From positions 565,452 to 629,451 of the forward strand of contig CM040450.1 in assembly GCA_022749755.1 (NCBI GenBank): a DNA stretch of 64,000 nt. The letters run 5' to 3'. Position 1 is the stretch's first letter. Each line of letters begins with the position of its first letter. The notes beneath the pieces were generated by a model. That model saw nothing but the letters and a program-made list of their open reading frames with translations, did no database searches and was not told the DNA's origin. Shown here in pieces: positions 21,301 through 33,772 of this stretch. Both the position numbers and the translations under genes were made by a program. The stretch is from Azadirachta indica. Lineage: Eukaryota > Streptophyta > Magnoliopsida > Sapindales > Meliaceae.

Positions 21301-23460
21301 TAATCAACCAATATCTACTACTTATATAAAAAAAAAAAAATTGTTGTTGCTATGTTGTTTTGTCATTGCCTTTGCCTTGCATCACATCAAAGAAGTGCGC
21401 TGACAGCAAATTTGGCACACTAGTTTGCTGCTTTTGCCTTGTTGGTTTATCTCTATTTGGCTACTAGTTGCAATTTATTTTTCAACTTTATATATTTGGC
21501 AATGCTAGTTGTATGTTTTCGCAAGATGGTTTGCTATTATTTCTGGGTTATACTTGATTTTTGTTGTGGTTTCTAGTTGTTCTTTTTTTCTTTTTGGTTT
21601 GAAGGCTTTCTAGTTGAAAGCTTTTGTTATTTTGCCGATACTGCCAGTTTCTGTTTATTGGCTTGCTGGGTTATGGAAATTTGGTTTGTCTTTTTTTTTT
21701 TTTTCTCCTATGATTCACTTGATAAGTAAAGTCTCGTAAGCTGCAATATTTGTGCAGTTTTTCCAATTTTTAGTTTCTTCTTCATACATATTTTTATGTG
21801 ATAGAACTATTAGGCTCGTTAAGCTTTCTTTGTTTTGTACTTTTTTTTTAATATTTTCAAAAAATATTACTACTCTAGGCTTTTGCCTATCTATTAAAAA
21901 GGGATAATCTAACAAAAATTCTAAATTAAATTAATTTATTCTATCACGTTTATAGATTTACAATATAAATATTAATTGAATGTTGTTTTTATTCGTAATG
22001 TTTTAATGTATATTTGTAGAAATTAGTGATTTAACATTATATTGTAGTTATATAAATTTTATCTATAAATTTAATATATTAGTAAATAAATAAAATGGTA
22101 ATTAGAAATTTTCCTTTTTAAAAGTGATTTTAGTTCTTTAATGTAGAAGTGATCTGATCTTAATTTTATCAATTTGTGCTTTGCGGTGGAATTTTGTGTG
22201 TGAAAATACAAATAATAATGAAAATAAAATTTGACATGTGAAAATATTAGAAAGAACAAAATAAAATTTCTAAAAACACACTAACAAGAATTAATATTAT
22301 AATTTATCATAGCTATTTTGTTAATTTAAAGATCGATGGAAAAATCATATATATATATATATATATATTTTCAGCTCGGGAGCTATTTAGAAATATTGGG
22401 AGAGAAAGGAATTGTAAATTACTAAATTTCAATATATATGACATTTTCAATACGAATGAGATTTGCTGATTGGATGCTAATATATTGTTTTGATTTTGTA
22501 ACCTCTTTTTCATAGTTATTTATTGTTGTTATTTGATCATAAAATTTCTTAACTAGCATAAAAAAATTAGGCTTAATTGAATTGCAATTTATTGTAATGT
22601 AAAAAAATTTAATTAACTTATTAAGAGAAGCATGTCAAACTATTAACATAAATGTTTGAATAAAAATTCCTTTAAAAAATTTGCTAAAAAGATTATTAAG
22701 AGAAGCATGTCAAACTATTAACATAAACGTTTTGACAAAAAATTTCTTTAATTTTTTACAATGTAAAATTTGCTAAAAAGATTGTTAAAATTTTTGCAAA
22801 ATAAAATTTTATAATTAGTCATAAAATTTTTTACAACACAAATCTTTTATTACAAATTATAAAAAATAGTAGTTACTATTGAGGGAGTTTTGGCAATATT
22901 AATTATATATAATTTCTAAAATATTATTATTCATACACAATTAATGATTATATATAATCATAAATTTTAAATTTAATATACATTTTGTAATTAAAGTTGT
23001 CTTTATTTATTATTTTGTCGAAGTATTTATTGTAGTAAGGATCATAATTTTTATCAGAGACTTAAATTATTCGAACTGATGATTAGTTTTTAAGTTATAT
23101 GCAAACTTAAAAGATAAAACTCACTCTCATTTTAATATTTTTATTATATATAAGATAATTATATTATTTATTAAGTAATATATAAATAAATAAAAGTGAT
23201 ATTTTATATTATATACAAAACGGTATTTAAAATATTGTGTTAAAAATATTAAATAACATTTTATTAGTCAACTTATCTCGACGGAGATTCTTTGAATAGA
23301 TAATTTAAAATTTTATAATTTATTCTATTAATATTGTGGGATATTTGTGGATGGACTTTAAAATCATTTGTGATTCATAATCTTAGATAACGTTTTCACC
23401 AATTATACAATTTACTTGAATCCTAAATACTATAATCTTGAGAATTAAAAAGCTTTTCAT
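21301..23460. other. Intergenic DNA; T-rich tract and a 75-bp tandem duplication
   Basis: 21330-21870 is rich in TTTG/TTGCTT words with T runs and loosely resembles a LINE 3' tail, which I cannot confirm. An (AT)n microsatellite lies at about 22347-22369. At 22621-22795 a segment starting TTAAGAGAAGCATGTCAAAC is tandemly repeated with period 75. No gene is seen. Confidence 0.4.
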
Positions 23461-23639
23461 TATTGTTTTACAGATCAAATCTAGTTGGTACATCTTTTTT
23501 ACCCAAATATGGGCCGGGTACGGGAACGAGTTCATCGTCTTTCCCGCCTTTTTATTTATTTCGGGTTGATAAGCAATGATCCGACCCGGAATTGCCCAAA
23601 TTCTAAATCACCAAAACCCGAACCCGTTTGGCTGTTGTC

Positions 23640-23822
23640 CTATGCTTCCACTAATTTTGCCGCCACCAGGTAACAATCGCCATAATGAACAACTGCTTGC
23701 GGCCTGTAATACCTTCCGGGAAACTCCCTATACATCGGTATTTTTTTTTTTTTTTCTCCTTCTTTAGCTTTTCCACAGGATAGACTGACACCCAGAGCCA
23801 CACCTACCGCAGCTCCGATCAT
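23640..23822 (-). CDS. Possible divergent first exon, unidentified
   Basis: A 60-codon frame starts MIGAAVGVALGVSLSCGKA on the minus strand, about 220 bp upstream of the AUG5 fragment and facing away from it, in GC-richer DNA (head-to-head layout). The N-terminus is small and hydrophobic and could be a membrane anchor or targeting segment; the rest has no domain I recognise. Lack of homology evidence and the pseudogene next door make it doubtful. Confidence 0.2.
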   Translation of the reverse strand: MIGAAVGVALGVSLSCGKAKEGEKKKKIPMYREFPGRYYRPQAVVHYGDCYLVAAKLVEA

Positions 23823-23967
23823 TAAGACTAATCGAAGCTAGAGACAGCAATCGATAGTCGCCGGCGTCTGTGAAAAAGTGCGAAAGGTTAAATATTTCTT
23901 TGGAATTGAAAGCCCAACTTCTAGATTTCTCAACAATGCAGTCCTTGTCCCAAAGCTCAGGGCTTTG

Positions 23968-24008
23968 AGAGAATAAAAGAAGAAGAAGAAGAAGAAGAAG
24001 AAGAAGAG
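23968..24008 (+). repeat. (GAA)n microsatellite in the AUG5 leader
   Basis: A run of AAG/GAA triplets ends about 40 bp before the AUG5-like ATG, where a 5' UTR would be expected. Confidence 0.8.
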
Positions 24009-24045
24009 AGTATATTGTTTGTTTGTTAATTGTTTTATTAACAGA

Positions 24046-24541
24046 ATGCAGATCTCATCGAGCTCATCATCTGTGCAGCCAGAGGCCATACTCGAATGGA
24101 TTCAAAAGGAGATGGGATACCGACTGCTGGGACCGTACAGTTCGACTGGTGTCAAATCAAATGCACCATCAGTCAATACAATCAGGAAGATTTTCGTGGA
24201 AACATGATACCCATTTGGGGTTCTTGGTAAGGAGAGTGAAGTCAGAGAAGACGTTGGAGAATATGAGGAAGAACATAATGGTTGATGGTAGCAGTAGTGG
24301 AGAGAGTGGAAATTCGGTTAATTTGGGGAAAGAGGAGGGAGAAGAAGGTTGTAGGAGAAAGTGCAAGTGCAAGTGAGAGCAGAGAGGAGGCATTGAGTGA
24401 GAGGGAATTGGCGGCCAAATAAGTGGAGAGGTTGAGGAATATTGTGAGGCGGCAGAGGAAGGATTTGAGGCCTAGAATGTTGGAGGTTTTGAGGGAAGAA
24501 GCTGAGCACTAGAGCATGCTTGATGAACGTGCAAATTACAG
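24046..24541 (+). pseudogene. AUG5: Augmin complex subunit 5 (AUG5), first-exon pseudogene
   Basis: AUG5 is a subunit of the eight-protein augmin complex, which recruits gamma-tubulin to existing microtubules in plant spindles and phragmoplasts. From ATG at 24046 the frame reads MQISSSSSS, then [29 protein letters not shown], and after a one-base loss near 24191-24195, [22 protein letters not shown] second shift near 24350 leads to REEALSERELAAK, a TAA at 24420-24422, then VERLRNIVRRQRKDLRPRML, a TAG at 24510-24512 and MLDERANYR at donor CAG/GTTTGT. Order and spacing match the start of plant AUG5, whose full protein is about 800 residues. No later exon was recognised in the window. It looks like a partial gene duplicate with its leader, now dead. 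Confidence 0.85.
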
Positions 24542-26811
24542 GTTTGTTGGAGTTTAAGAATTCTATGCAAAGATCATTCCTTGTCTATTTTCTTATTGGT
24601 TGATATTATGTTTTCTGTTCTCTGGTCTTAAGATGACTGCACTAAATGGTTCTTCAAGTTAGTCTTGGTTGAATTGGTATTTCCTTTATAGTTGTATATC
24701 TTGTTAATATCAGAGAGTTCATTGAGTTTGTTCAAGGGAATATGCTATACCTGTGTGTTAGAATGACATTGAGTAATGTGCATTTTAGTATTTTCTAAGA
24801 GAGATTTTGAAATGAGTTATTGATGTGAACTAATAATTGGTTTCCTATATACTGATGATTCCAATCTGGGGCATATTAGGTGATTGATATTTAAAAACAT
24901 TCTATCGGTTACTTGTTGTAAACTTTTCAAGAAACTTCGCATGGTTATGATCGGAATTCATTTGCATTTTTTAGGTTACGTCTAATGGTTGTTCGTTGGA
25001 TTTGGGAGTATGCCTAGGTCTTAATTGTCATATGTAAAAACCAGGTAATGAAAGTTGTTTGAACTAGTTAGGATGGTTAGATGTACAATTGATAGAACCT
25101 AATGTAAACTTCATTCAGTTCATTTTTGATCGTTGTCCTTGGAGCTTAAACTTTAGTTGTTCCTGTAAGGAAATGTGAGATTCTTTACATAGGTATATTG
25201 ATAAGCCAGAAATCCTTTCATTTCTTGTTGGCTAAAAAATTGTTTAAAAGTCTAATTTTCTATATGACAGCTGTTTTTCCCAGAATTGCAGTCTCTTTCT
25301 ACTGTTAAGGTGAAACTTCTCTGCAGAACTGGATGTCACTTTCAGCCTCCCAAGCACTGAATCAATTGTATGTTAATTTCTCTTCAATTAGATTTGTTTC
25401 TTGTTTTGTTTTTGCATGGTTTCATATATGTGTTCAAAGATTCTGAATTCCCAGAAATTTTCCATTTTTCTAAAATTTTTTTAATTGATATTTATTCTTT
25501 GTTTGTGGGTTTCTTTTGTTATATCTAATAAATGAATGAAATTTGTAGCCATTTATGGAAAAATATTGAAATGTATATGCTCAAAATTCTTGTTGCAATT
25601 CTGGAAAATAACTTATGAAAACTATTACACCAAACCTATTGTATGAGTGAGTGTGAAGAAGGCATTATTGGCCTTGAAAAAGAGAAGAAGAAGTCTGAAA
25701 TCTTCCTGTGAACCTTTCCCACGCCATACAATACAATATTAATTAATATTAACCTGCATGTTGTCCTGACACTAAAGAATTTTAACTTTCTGGAATCGCC
25801 AAGTGAAAAATCTCACCAATAGGGTTCTAGTTACAGCAAAAATAACTGCATAGATAGCTTTCATTTTACTTCAAATCAGTGAAAATTTTAGGGATTGTTG
25901 TTCGAAATTACCATTTTCTCCTTATCTGAATTTTCTTAACCTTTTTAGGAATTAAATATTTTTATTTATCTGCAAGTATTACCAATATTTACTGCTTTGC
26001 AACATTTATGCTTGTTTGTATTTAAGATTGAAACAGCGTAGTTTTCTGAGGATAAAAAGCGATGAAAATGAACATAAAGAGTATTTAAACGACAAAAGGG
26101 ATTTGTATGTTTTTCCAAATCTTCTTTTATGGACATCTTTGACAACACTCTCTTTTGGATTAAATACAAAATAGGTTTTACTGTTGTTAGAGAAAAAGAA
26201 AAAGTAAATGGTTTTGTATGAATTTATAATTTTAATGATTTGTATACTAAATCCCAGGAGCAAAAAGTAAACAGTATGACAATTTGCACTCATATTATTT
26301 TTGAGATAAAATTTACTTCACATTGTATATAATCAACCCACTTCCTAAGCATAAGAACGTGACCTAAACTACTTGATTTTTTTTCTTTTCCTTTCTAATT
26401 TTTTATTTTTTTGGGGCACATTGGGTCCCCAAAATTTTTGTTGCCAATATTTCAATTTGACATTCTTTGTTTGTTGTCTTGCTACAAATTGCTTGTAGGC
26501 TGCAAAATACTTTACAATTACTGACGGGTGGATACTTCATTTCCATTTAATTTGGGAATCATATTAAGACCACATTTGCAATCTTTAGATGCATGGTCTC
26601 AGTGGTTCTTTTCCAATTCAAGTACACTACTTCACAAATGTCAACTGCTTATTGGTGCCCTAGCTTTGTTTTTTGATAATTTTGACTTCTACATTGCTAA
26701 AATAATGATGGGTTTCTTCTCCCTTTTCACTATTTTCTGTTACTTTTTGGCTTATGGTGATCATAAGTCATGAAAGATGCAAGCTTTTCGTCAACTCAAA
26801 GCTCAGTTTTT
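24542..26811. other. Intron-like sequence after the AUG5 exon
   Basis: T-rich, moderately AT-rich sequence of intron character follows the AUG5 donor. I looked for the next AUG5 exon (HKQ..LEAYDQQCDEA region) and did not find it. Open frames here, such as 26528-26773, lack recognisable domains. Confidence 0.5.
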
Positions 26812-26911
26812 NNNNNNNNNNNNNNNNNNNNNNNNNNNNNNNNNNNNNNNNNNNNNNNNNNNNNNNNNNNNNNNNNNNNNNNNNNNNNNNNNNNNNNNNN
26901 NNNNNNNNNNN
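26812..26911. other. Assembly gap of 100 N
   Basis: Exactly 100 undetermined bases, a conventional placeholder for a gap of unknown size. The true distance across it is unknown. Confidence 0.99.
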
Positions 26912-27725
26912 TTGATAATTTTTCAATTACAATTTCCTCCCAACTTGAACACTTTTTACCAAAATAGGAGGTTTATTTAATTTATCAATCAACTAAAAAG
27001 GCACAATTGCTGCTAAAAGGTTAGCTAGCGCAATTATTAGAGGTAATAATTTTCTATATTATTAGGTTTTTTGTTCAATTATTTTTTTATATGTTTAATA
27101 TTAAAGTGTTACGACTTCAAAATTATAGTAGCAAACATAACAATTATGAATAAAAATATAATATCAAATATTACTTAAGAATAAAAGATTATATCTCCTT
27201 CAATATTAGAATTTACTAAATACTTATTCTTAATATATCTTTGAACCGAATTTATGTCCATATTATTTTAATTATTTTTGTAATTACTCACCAAATATTC
27301 AACCATAACTTATTATTTAGGATCATTGTATTGCCGTTGCTAGATGGAATTGTTATTGTACTCCTAATTTTTTAGTTTCAATTTTCATTTTTTTTGGTAA
27401 TTTTTAAATATCTTATTATCCTCCTTTTGTAGCCATTGACTATTAGTCTCACACTTCATTTAGTTAGGATTCCTCAATATGTGGAAGTATATTTTTTTAA
27501 AAGTTTAAAATTAAATTTTATTTTAGTTTATTTGTACTTTAAAATATATTTTTTTTATAAAATTTTTTATTATAAAAATATGTTACTATAAATTATTGTC
27601 GAATAATTTAATTTAATTAAATAAAGAAATATTATCTTGATACTCATCCAATACACATTCATCTTAATGTATAATTTTATATAAACAACCAATTGCCAAA
27701 AAGAAATTTACAAACGTTAACAACT

Positions 27726-27756
<31 letters not shown>

Positions 27757-30700
27757 CTTTGAACATATTTATATTTTTTTTCTTTCAAGTATCTTTGCAG
27801 TTTGTAGAATACAAGTTTAAGAAAATAGGAAAATTTAATACATATATTATAATATTTCTAAATAAACCCAAATTTTTTGTAAATTATTAAACATTTATAA
27901 AAAGGTTTATGCGAATTAACTTTCTCAATTCATTTATATAATATATATATATATATAAGGAGATTGATCATCCATTTTTTAATTTTACATAAAATTGTTA
28001 TACTATCTACAAAACATGAAATAACATAATCCAATATTTTTACATAATTTTTTAGTATATTTATAAAATATATTTCTAATGGTTGAGATAAAATTTTATT
28101 TATAAAATATTAAATTTTTATTTGTTAGCGTTCGAATTTGAGATGATACGAGAGAGTGAAGCATACATCAAATTATCGGAATTTCATCCCACAGGCCTTA
28201 GCGTGTATGTGTGTGTGTGTGCATATATATATATATATATATGACTGTAGGCTCCATCTGTGTTAGCTAGCTACGGATCTATGCTTCAATGGCACATGCA
28301 ACGTAAATACGGTCTGCAGACTTATCTTCACATGACTCTTATATTAAAAAAAATAAAAAAATAAAAAACAACTGTTCACATCCACGCATACTTACGGCTA
28401 GACCACCTCAACTGGCCTGGTGTGAATTAATTTAATGGCATTAATTAATTAAAAACTGCTCTGCTCAACTCAAATATATTATTTTTAATTTTCTATTAAG
28501 ATTTTTTGGTCAGCATTATTTGTAATAAAATAATTAGAACACACAATTCGATACACTTTCTTTATTCATGAAACTCAGAAACATTATTATTATTATCGAA
28601 GTTGTGTGTGCATTCTGTCGTTAAACACTCCCAGCCACTTATCAATCACTCTCTAATATGAGATAAAAACTTTTTGGGTGACTTGACATAGGTAGCTTTT
28701 AAAATACAAATTTAAAAAATTTTATATATTTTTAATGTAAAATAATAATTTTCGTAAAACGTCGTTTTCTATTAAATTTGCATAAATTTACATAAATACA
28801 TATTTAGAAGACGTACTCGTCTTAAACAAAAATACATATATATGTTTATGTACATATTTATCAATTACTTTTTTCTCAATTTTGTTGATTTATAGTGGTA
28901 AAATAGTATTTCTGTTATTAAACACGAGTCATATAAATTATTATTGGCCAACTATCTAACTTTTATCTTAAAAATTTATGTGTGTACAACATGTTTTAAA
29001 ATTATTTCATAATTATAATATATTAAAAAGTTAAATAAAATTATTAATCAAAGAATATAAGCTAGACTAGTGTTGTAGGCACAATTTAAATCATCAGAAT
29101 TACACCATCTCATCTTGTGATGAAGTTATATATTGTGTTGTAATTGTTTGTTATTAAAGTAAAAAAAATGGATAATTGATAGATAGAAGCTTATTATTTT
29201 CTTAAATTCGTATAAAATAACAAAAACGTGTCTATATCCTTACATTTTTCAACAAAATTAACAAATTGTAACTACTAAATTTGTAATTATAAAATAATTT
29301 TTAAAACATATCATTGTGGATGGATCTTAGAAAAATATTAAAGTAAAAAAAAAGGGCAGCCCACAACACATTGGCACATGCGGTTCCATACAACAAGAAC
29401 AAGAAAAAGAAGAAGAAAACGATGTGCAAAAAGCAAACAGCAGAAAGCCTCCTGTATGTTAACAACAATTCATGAAACCTTGTGGTGGATGTCTAAGTGC
29501 CCAAGTTCTCTCTTGAATGATGATAATTGTATCTCATTTTTATCAATACGTCCAACCTGTCACCATATGTATTTCCACGTGATCGATATTGACCTCACAA
29601 AGACTTAAAAAAAATAAGAAAAAAAGAAAAAACCACTGTTACCCTTCTCTATCTTTTTTTTTTTTAATTCTATTGAAAATTTAGATTTTTTTTTAAAGAC
29701 CCTACTAAAATCTAGATAGAACAATTATGTTACACTTTAGATTTCCACGCACATTCAGTGCGATATCTACATTTAAATTATAGGGAGAATGCTTACACTT
29801 TAATATGATGGGAGAAAACCCTAACAATTTGTAGGGAGAGTATGTTATGCATTTGCAGCACTCGAATGCATGCCTTTCAAGGAACGCATGCATTCTTTCA
29901 CCACCCAACCAAGAGCTAAGATGGCTACCCTTCTCTTTTTAACCTATACTAACACCACTTATACCTTACTAATGTTAACAGTGTTTAATTTATTTCTCAC
30001 TTATTTTTTTAATTGGTTGCAATATTCGTACCCTTAATGATGAATTCAATTATCTAATTTTAAAAAAGATAATATTTATCGTGAAAATTAAACTTTTGTG
30101 CTCATGAGTTAAGGACAAAAATTTCACTATCGAAATAATTAACATATCTTTTTTTGTAAATTTTATTATATAATATCTAATATACTAGATACCTAGCTAT
30201 GAATTTTAAAGAAATATAAAATTCCATTTAATATTAATTTGAAAAAAGGGAACAAACAAAATAATTTTTTTATTTTATAATTACAAATGGGTCAATATTT
30301 ATTTGATTTAATTTCTAAAATTTAATACCATACTTGATAATAATAAAATATATTAAGGATATTCTTGTACGATTAATTTTAGTAAACCATGGTTGTTCTA
30401 AATAATTTTAAGGATATAAGTAGTCCTGCTCTTGAGAAAATATTTTAAGTATTTTATGTTATTAATTAAATTTAAAGGCTAATAATAAAAACTTTTTTTA
30501 AAAAAAAAATCCACTAATAAAATGTTTGCATTTCTCTCCCAAGTTGAAGATCTCCCATTAATTTATAGACAAGAGACATGGGGACTTTCAACCCTCTAAA
30601 ATCACAATAATTTTTTTTATTGGTAAAATATAAGCTTAAATACTATTTTTTATACTTTTTAAATATCATTATATTAAACTATCACCTAGCAATATATTTT

Positions 30701-31825
30701 TATAATTTTAGAAAGTCTAATCTCACGGAAATCTTAAAAGAAAAAATTGAAGTTTGCAAACCATTGACCTAAAATTTGTTTTGAAATAATTTGAACTTTT
30801 GAGATGGCATAATAACATTCAGCCCTAAAGTTTACCAAAATAATAAAATGAGATATGGTTTTCTCAAAATAACAATTTAGTCACTGTCATTTGTTTTATT
30901 AATTATTAGCTTGTTTTCAACAATTAAATTGTTAAAAAAATATATTGATGTGCACCTCTTGAAATTTAAGAAAATATAAATAATTTTAGTGGTTTCATAA
31001 TGTGAATAGAAACTCCCGTATTTTAGAATTGAACAGATATCATTGATAGATAAACAACTACTTGGAGTATGTTAAGATAAATTTAATAAAATCTTTTATA
31101 TATTAAATAATATTTATTTATTTATTTGTGATATTGTTATTATATATAAGTAAACCTTTATAAATCCTCCATATTTACTAACTCATATTATTATTTATGT
31201 TTAATGATTAAATGAACACAAAGAATAAAACTATTCTACAACCTGCCACAATTAATTTTAAAAAAATATATTTTTATTTACTGTTGATCAATCATCAAAA
31301 TATATAAAGTAATTTAATCAATATTAACTTAAATTTTTAAATGATTTGATGAGTAATATAACGATATAAACCTTATGCACAAACTTGAATACAAATTGAT
31401 GCGATATGATTGTAAAATTATCATATTACCCTATTTTTTATTCTTATTAAGTGGAATTTTTTTCTTATTTTTATTCAAGCACTATTATCAGTTATTAAAT
31501 TGTATATAATAATTTCAGTTACGAAATTGTATTTCACTGATTATTTTAAATCTATTTAGTTCTATAAGTTTATTGATTAATAAAACTATGTAATTTTTTA
31601 TTTTTAAATAAAATTAATTTTTTTATTTGAATTAATTATTAACTTTTATAAAATAATATTATTCATCTTAACCGAACTCTTTAATATTTTAATTTGCAAA
31701 TATAAAATAATAATTTATAGTGATAAATTATTAATAGTTGTAAAATAATCCAACTCATATAATCTAAGTCTTTCATAGGTGTATTTTATTTGTTAATGTT
31801 ATGATGAATAGTTTAACAATTTTTT
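26912..31825. other. Gene-free AT-rich DNA with microsatellites
   Basis: No gene is supported. Microsatellites: (TA)n at about 27726-27760, (AT)n at about 27938-27957, and (GT)n followed by (AT)n at 28203-28243. Near 29850-29890 there are two RY-like GCATGC/CATGCAT words, and 29378-29480 is purine-rich. Nothing forms a gene model. Confidence 0.5.
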
Positions 31826-31995
31826 AAATTTACATTATTTCTTACAATGTTTGTATACTATTAGATCTAAGTATTTTTAATAGTTGAGATTATATCTCAC
31901 ATGTGAATTAGTTATATGTAATAGATTTAATCTCAATCATTAAAAATATTTAGTTTCAATTATATACAAATGATGCAAGAAATTGTGATAAAGTT
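31826..31995. mobile_element. MITE, copy 1 of a four-copy local family
   Basis: A short hairpin-forming block: ATTATTTCTTACAATGTTTG on the left pairs with ...ACAAATGATGCAAGAAATTGTG on the right. Its middle (TTTTTAATAGTTGAGATTATATCTCACATGTG) recurs at 41690-41870, 55775-55965 and 59505-59700. It is non-coding. Confidence 0.6.
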
Positions 31996-32582
31996 AAAGG
32001 TTGCATCTCTTAGTTTAATATAGTAAATTAAAAGTAATATATATTTTTTGTTTAGATTAATTGTAAAAAATTATAGTTCCATGTTGTTTAATTAATTTTT
32101 TATTTCTAAATAAAAATAATATTTATTTTAATTCAAAATTTTGAAGTAATTGAATTCAATTGGACATATTAATGATTTTAAACTTTTTTAAATAAAAATA
32201 ATAAATGAGTTATTATTATTATTTTTTATTACATACCATAACACAAATTTTAAGAAATAAATGTATATTATTAAAAATTATAGGGAATATTTGTTAAAGT
32301 TTAGTTATATAAAATAAAAATATTATGAAATTAATAAATATATATTATTAAAAAAGTATAAAATGCTTTATAAAATTTGCCATAGCATATTTTATATGAC
32401 TCTTTACAGTATCTATTAATTTCTAAACATAAAGAGATATTTATTTATACGATAAGACCACTAAAACTACATGTATTTCCCTTAAATTTCGGGGAATAAA
32501 AAGTTAACACCCATCATTATATATTTTTTTTATTTATTTATTTATATATATATATATTTATATATATAATGATTGGTAGTGG

Positions 32583-33190
32583 GTGAGGCATGTGCATCGA
32601 GCACGTGAGAGTGATGTATTAACACAATTAATTATGTTAATTATAGAGTCTTTAATCTTTCTTAATCGTCACCTAATACTTTCAAGTTTGTCAATAATCA
32701 TTTTAATTACAGTGACTATTACCATTTATCAGCATTTAATTCATATTCAAAGTACCAATAATCTCCTTTCACACATCACTATGATTAAAATCCATCTCCA
32801 AAGCATATTTAAAAAAATGTATTTGAATAAGGAGGGATGTATTTGAATCTTACCATAAAATATAATTCTTCCCAATAAGATTTCTCACCTATTATGTGAG
32901 TAGATATCCTTTTAATATAAAGATAAATATATTGTATATTGATGATATAGGTGTACTATAATTGTTATATTTAAACTTTAAAATACCATACACATTATAT
33001 GTAGATATTTAAAAAGATATTAAATTATATCTAAATATGTAGAATATATTATAACTGTCATATATAAACTCTTAAATACTGCACACATTGTACATAAAAA
33101 TTTAGATAAGTATCACGCTAATATAGATGTATATGGAGTATTATAACTATCAAATCTCAAACCAAATGTTTACGATGTACTATAACTCAT
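32583..33190. repeat. Degenerate tandem repeats of about 92 bp
   Basis: Three decayed units begin near 32951, 33043 and 33135 with TA(C/T)TATAA(T/C)T(G/A)T(T/C)A and continue to ATACCATACACATT-like words. An open frame at 32583-32846 has no recognisable domain and probably arises by chance. Confidence 0.4.
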
Positions 33191-33630
33191 GTAAATATCA
33201 ATATATTATAAAATTATTATTTTTAATAATAGAAAATGTGTTTCATCTTGTTATATATTATTTTGAAAAATCAGTGACATAGTTTTTTTTTAAAATTGTA
33301 TTTGATTTCGAAAATACCTTTTAAAAATAATAAAAATAATACAACATTTCTTTCTTTTAATAATTTTTTAGTTAAGATTTAAAACACGAAGCCTTTTTTC
33401 TTTTTAAAATGAACTTTAAAATCATGGTCAAAAATATATTTTACTATTTTTTCTTTCCGAAAATAATTTTTTTTAAAAAATATACCCAGACAATCTTTTA
33501 ATTTCTCGTTTTTGAGATGGTTGAAGAAATTGTTTTCAATATTATTACCATTTAATGGTCATATCTATGTATTTTAAATAAGAATTTGCTTATCACATTA
33601 TCGACTCGATAATTGAAGGTCATATATACG

Positions 33631-33772
33631 GGTAATAACATTTTAACATTTGTATTTCAAAACTTTAGAAAAATAACATATTAAAGCATAGTATTTTTAA
33701 CTTTAAAATTTTAGTCCTATGACCTGGTTTAATATTTTGCTAACATTCAGGGACTAAAATGTTATTATTCCA
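33631..33772. mobile_element. Small MITE with AATAACATTTTA terminal inverted repeats
   Basis: The left end reads GGTAATAACATTTTAACATT and the right end, reverse-complemented, reads GGAATAATAACATTTTAGTC, sharing AATAACATTTTA. It is 142 bp long and non-coding. The target-site duplication is unclear. Confidence 0.6.

Noticed and set aside
24169..24509. Minus-strand Ser/Pro-rich frames
   Set aside because: They are shadows of the AUG5-like exon on the plus strand.
26770..26980. Open frames across the N run
   Set aside because: They consist mostly of undetermined residues.
29378..29908. Small genes on either strand near the CATGCATG words
   Set aside because: Frames are short, lack domains and have no splice or promoter support.
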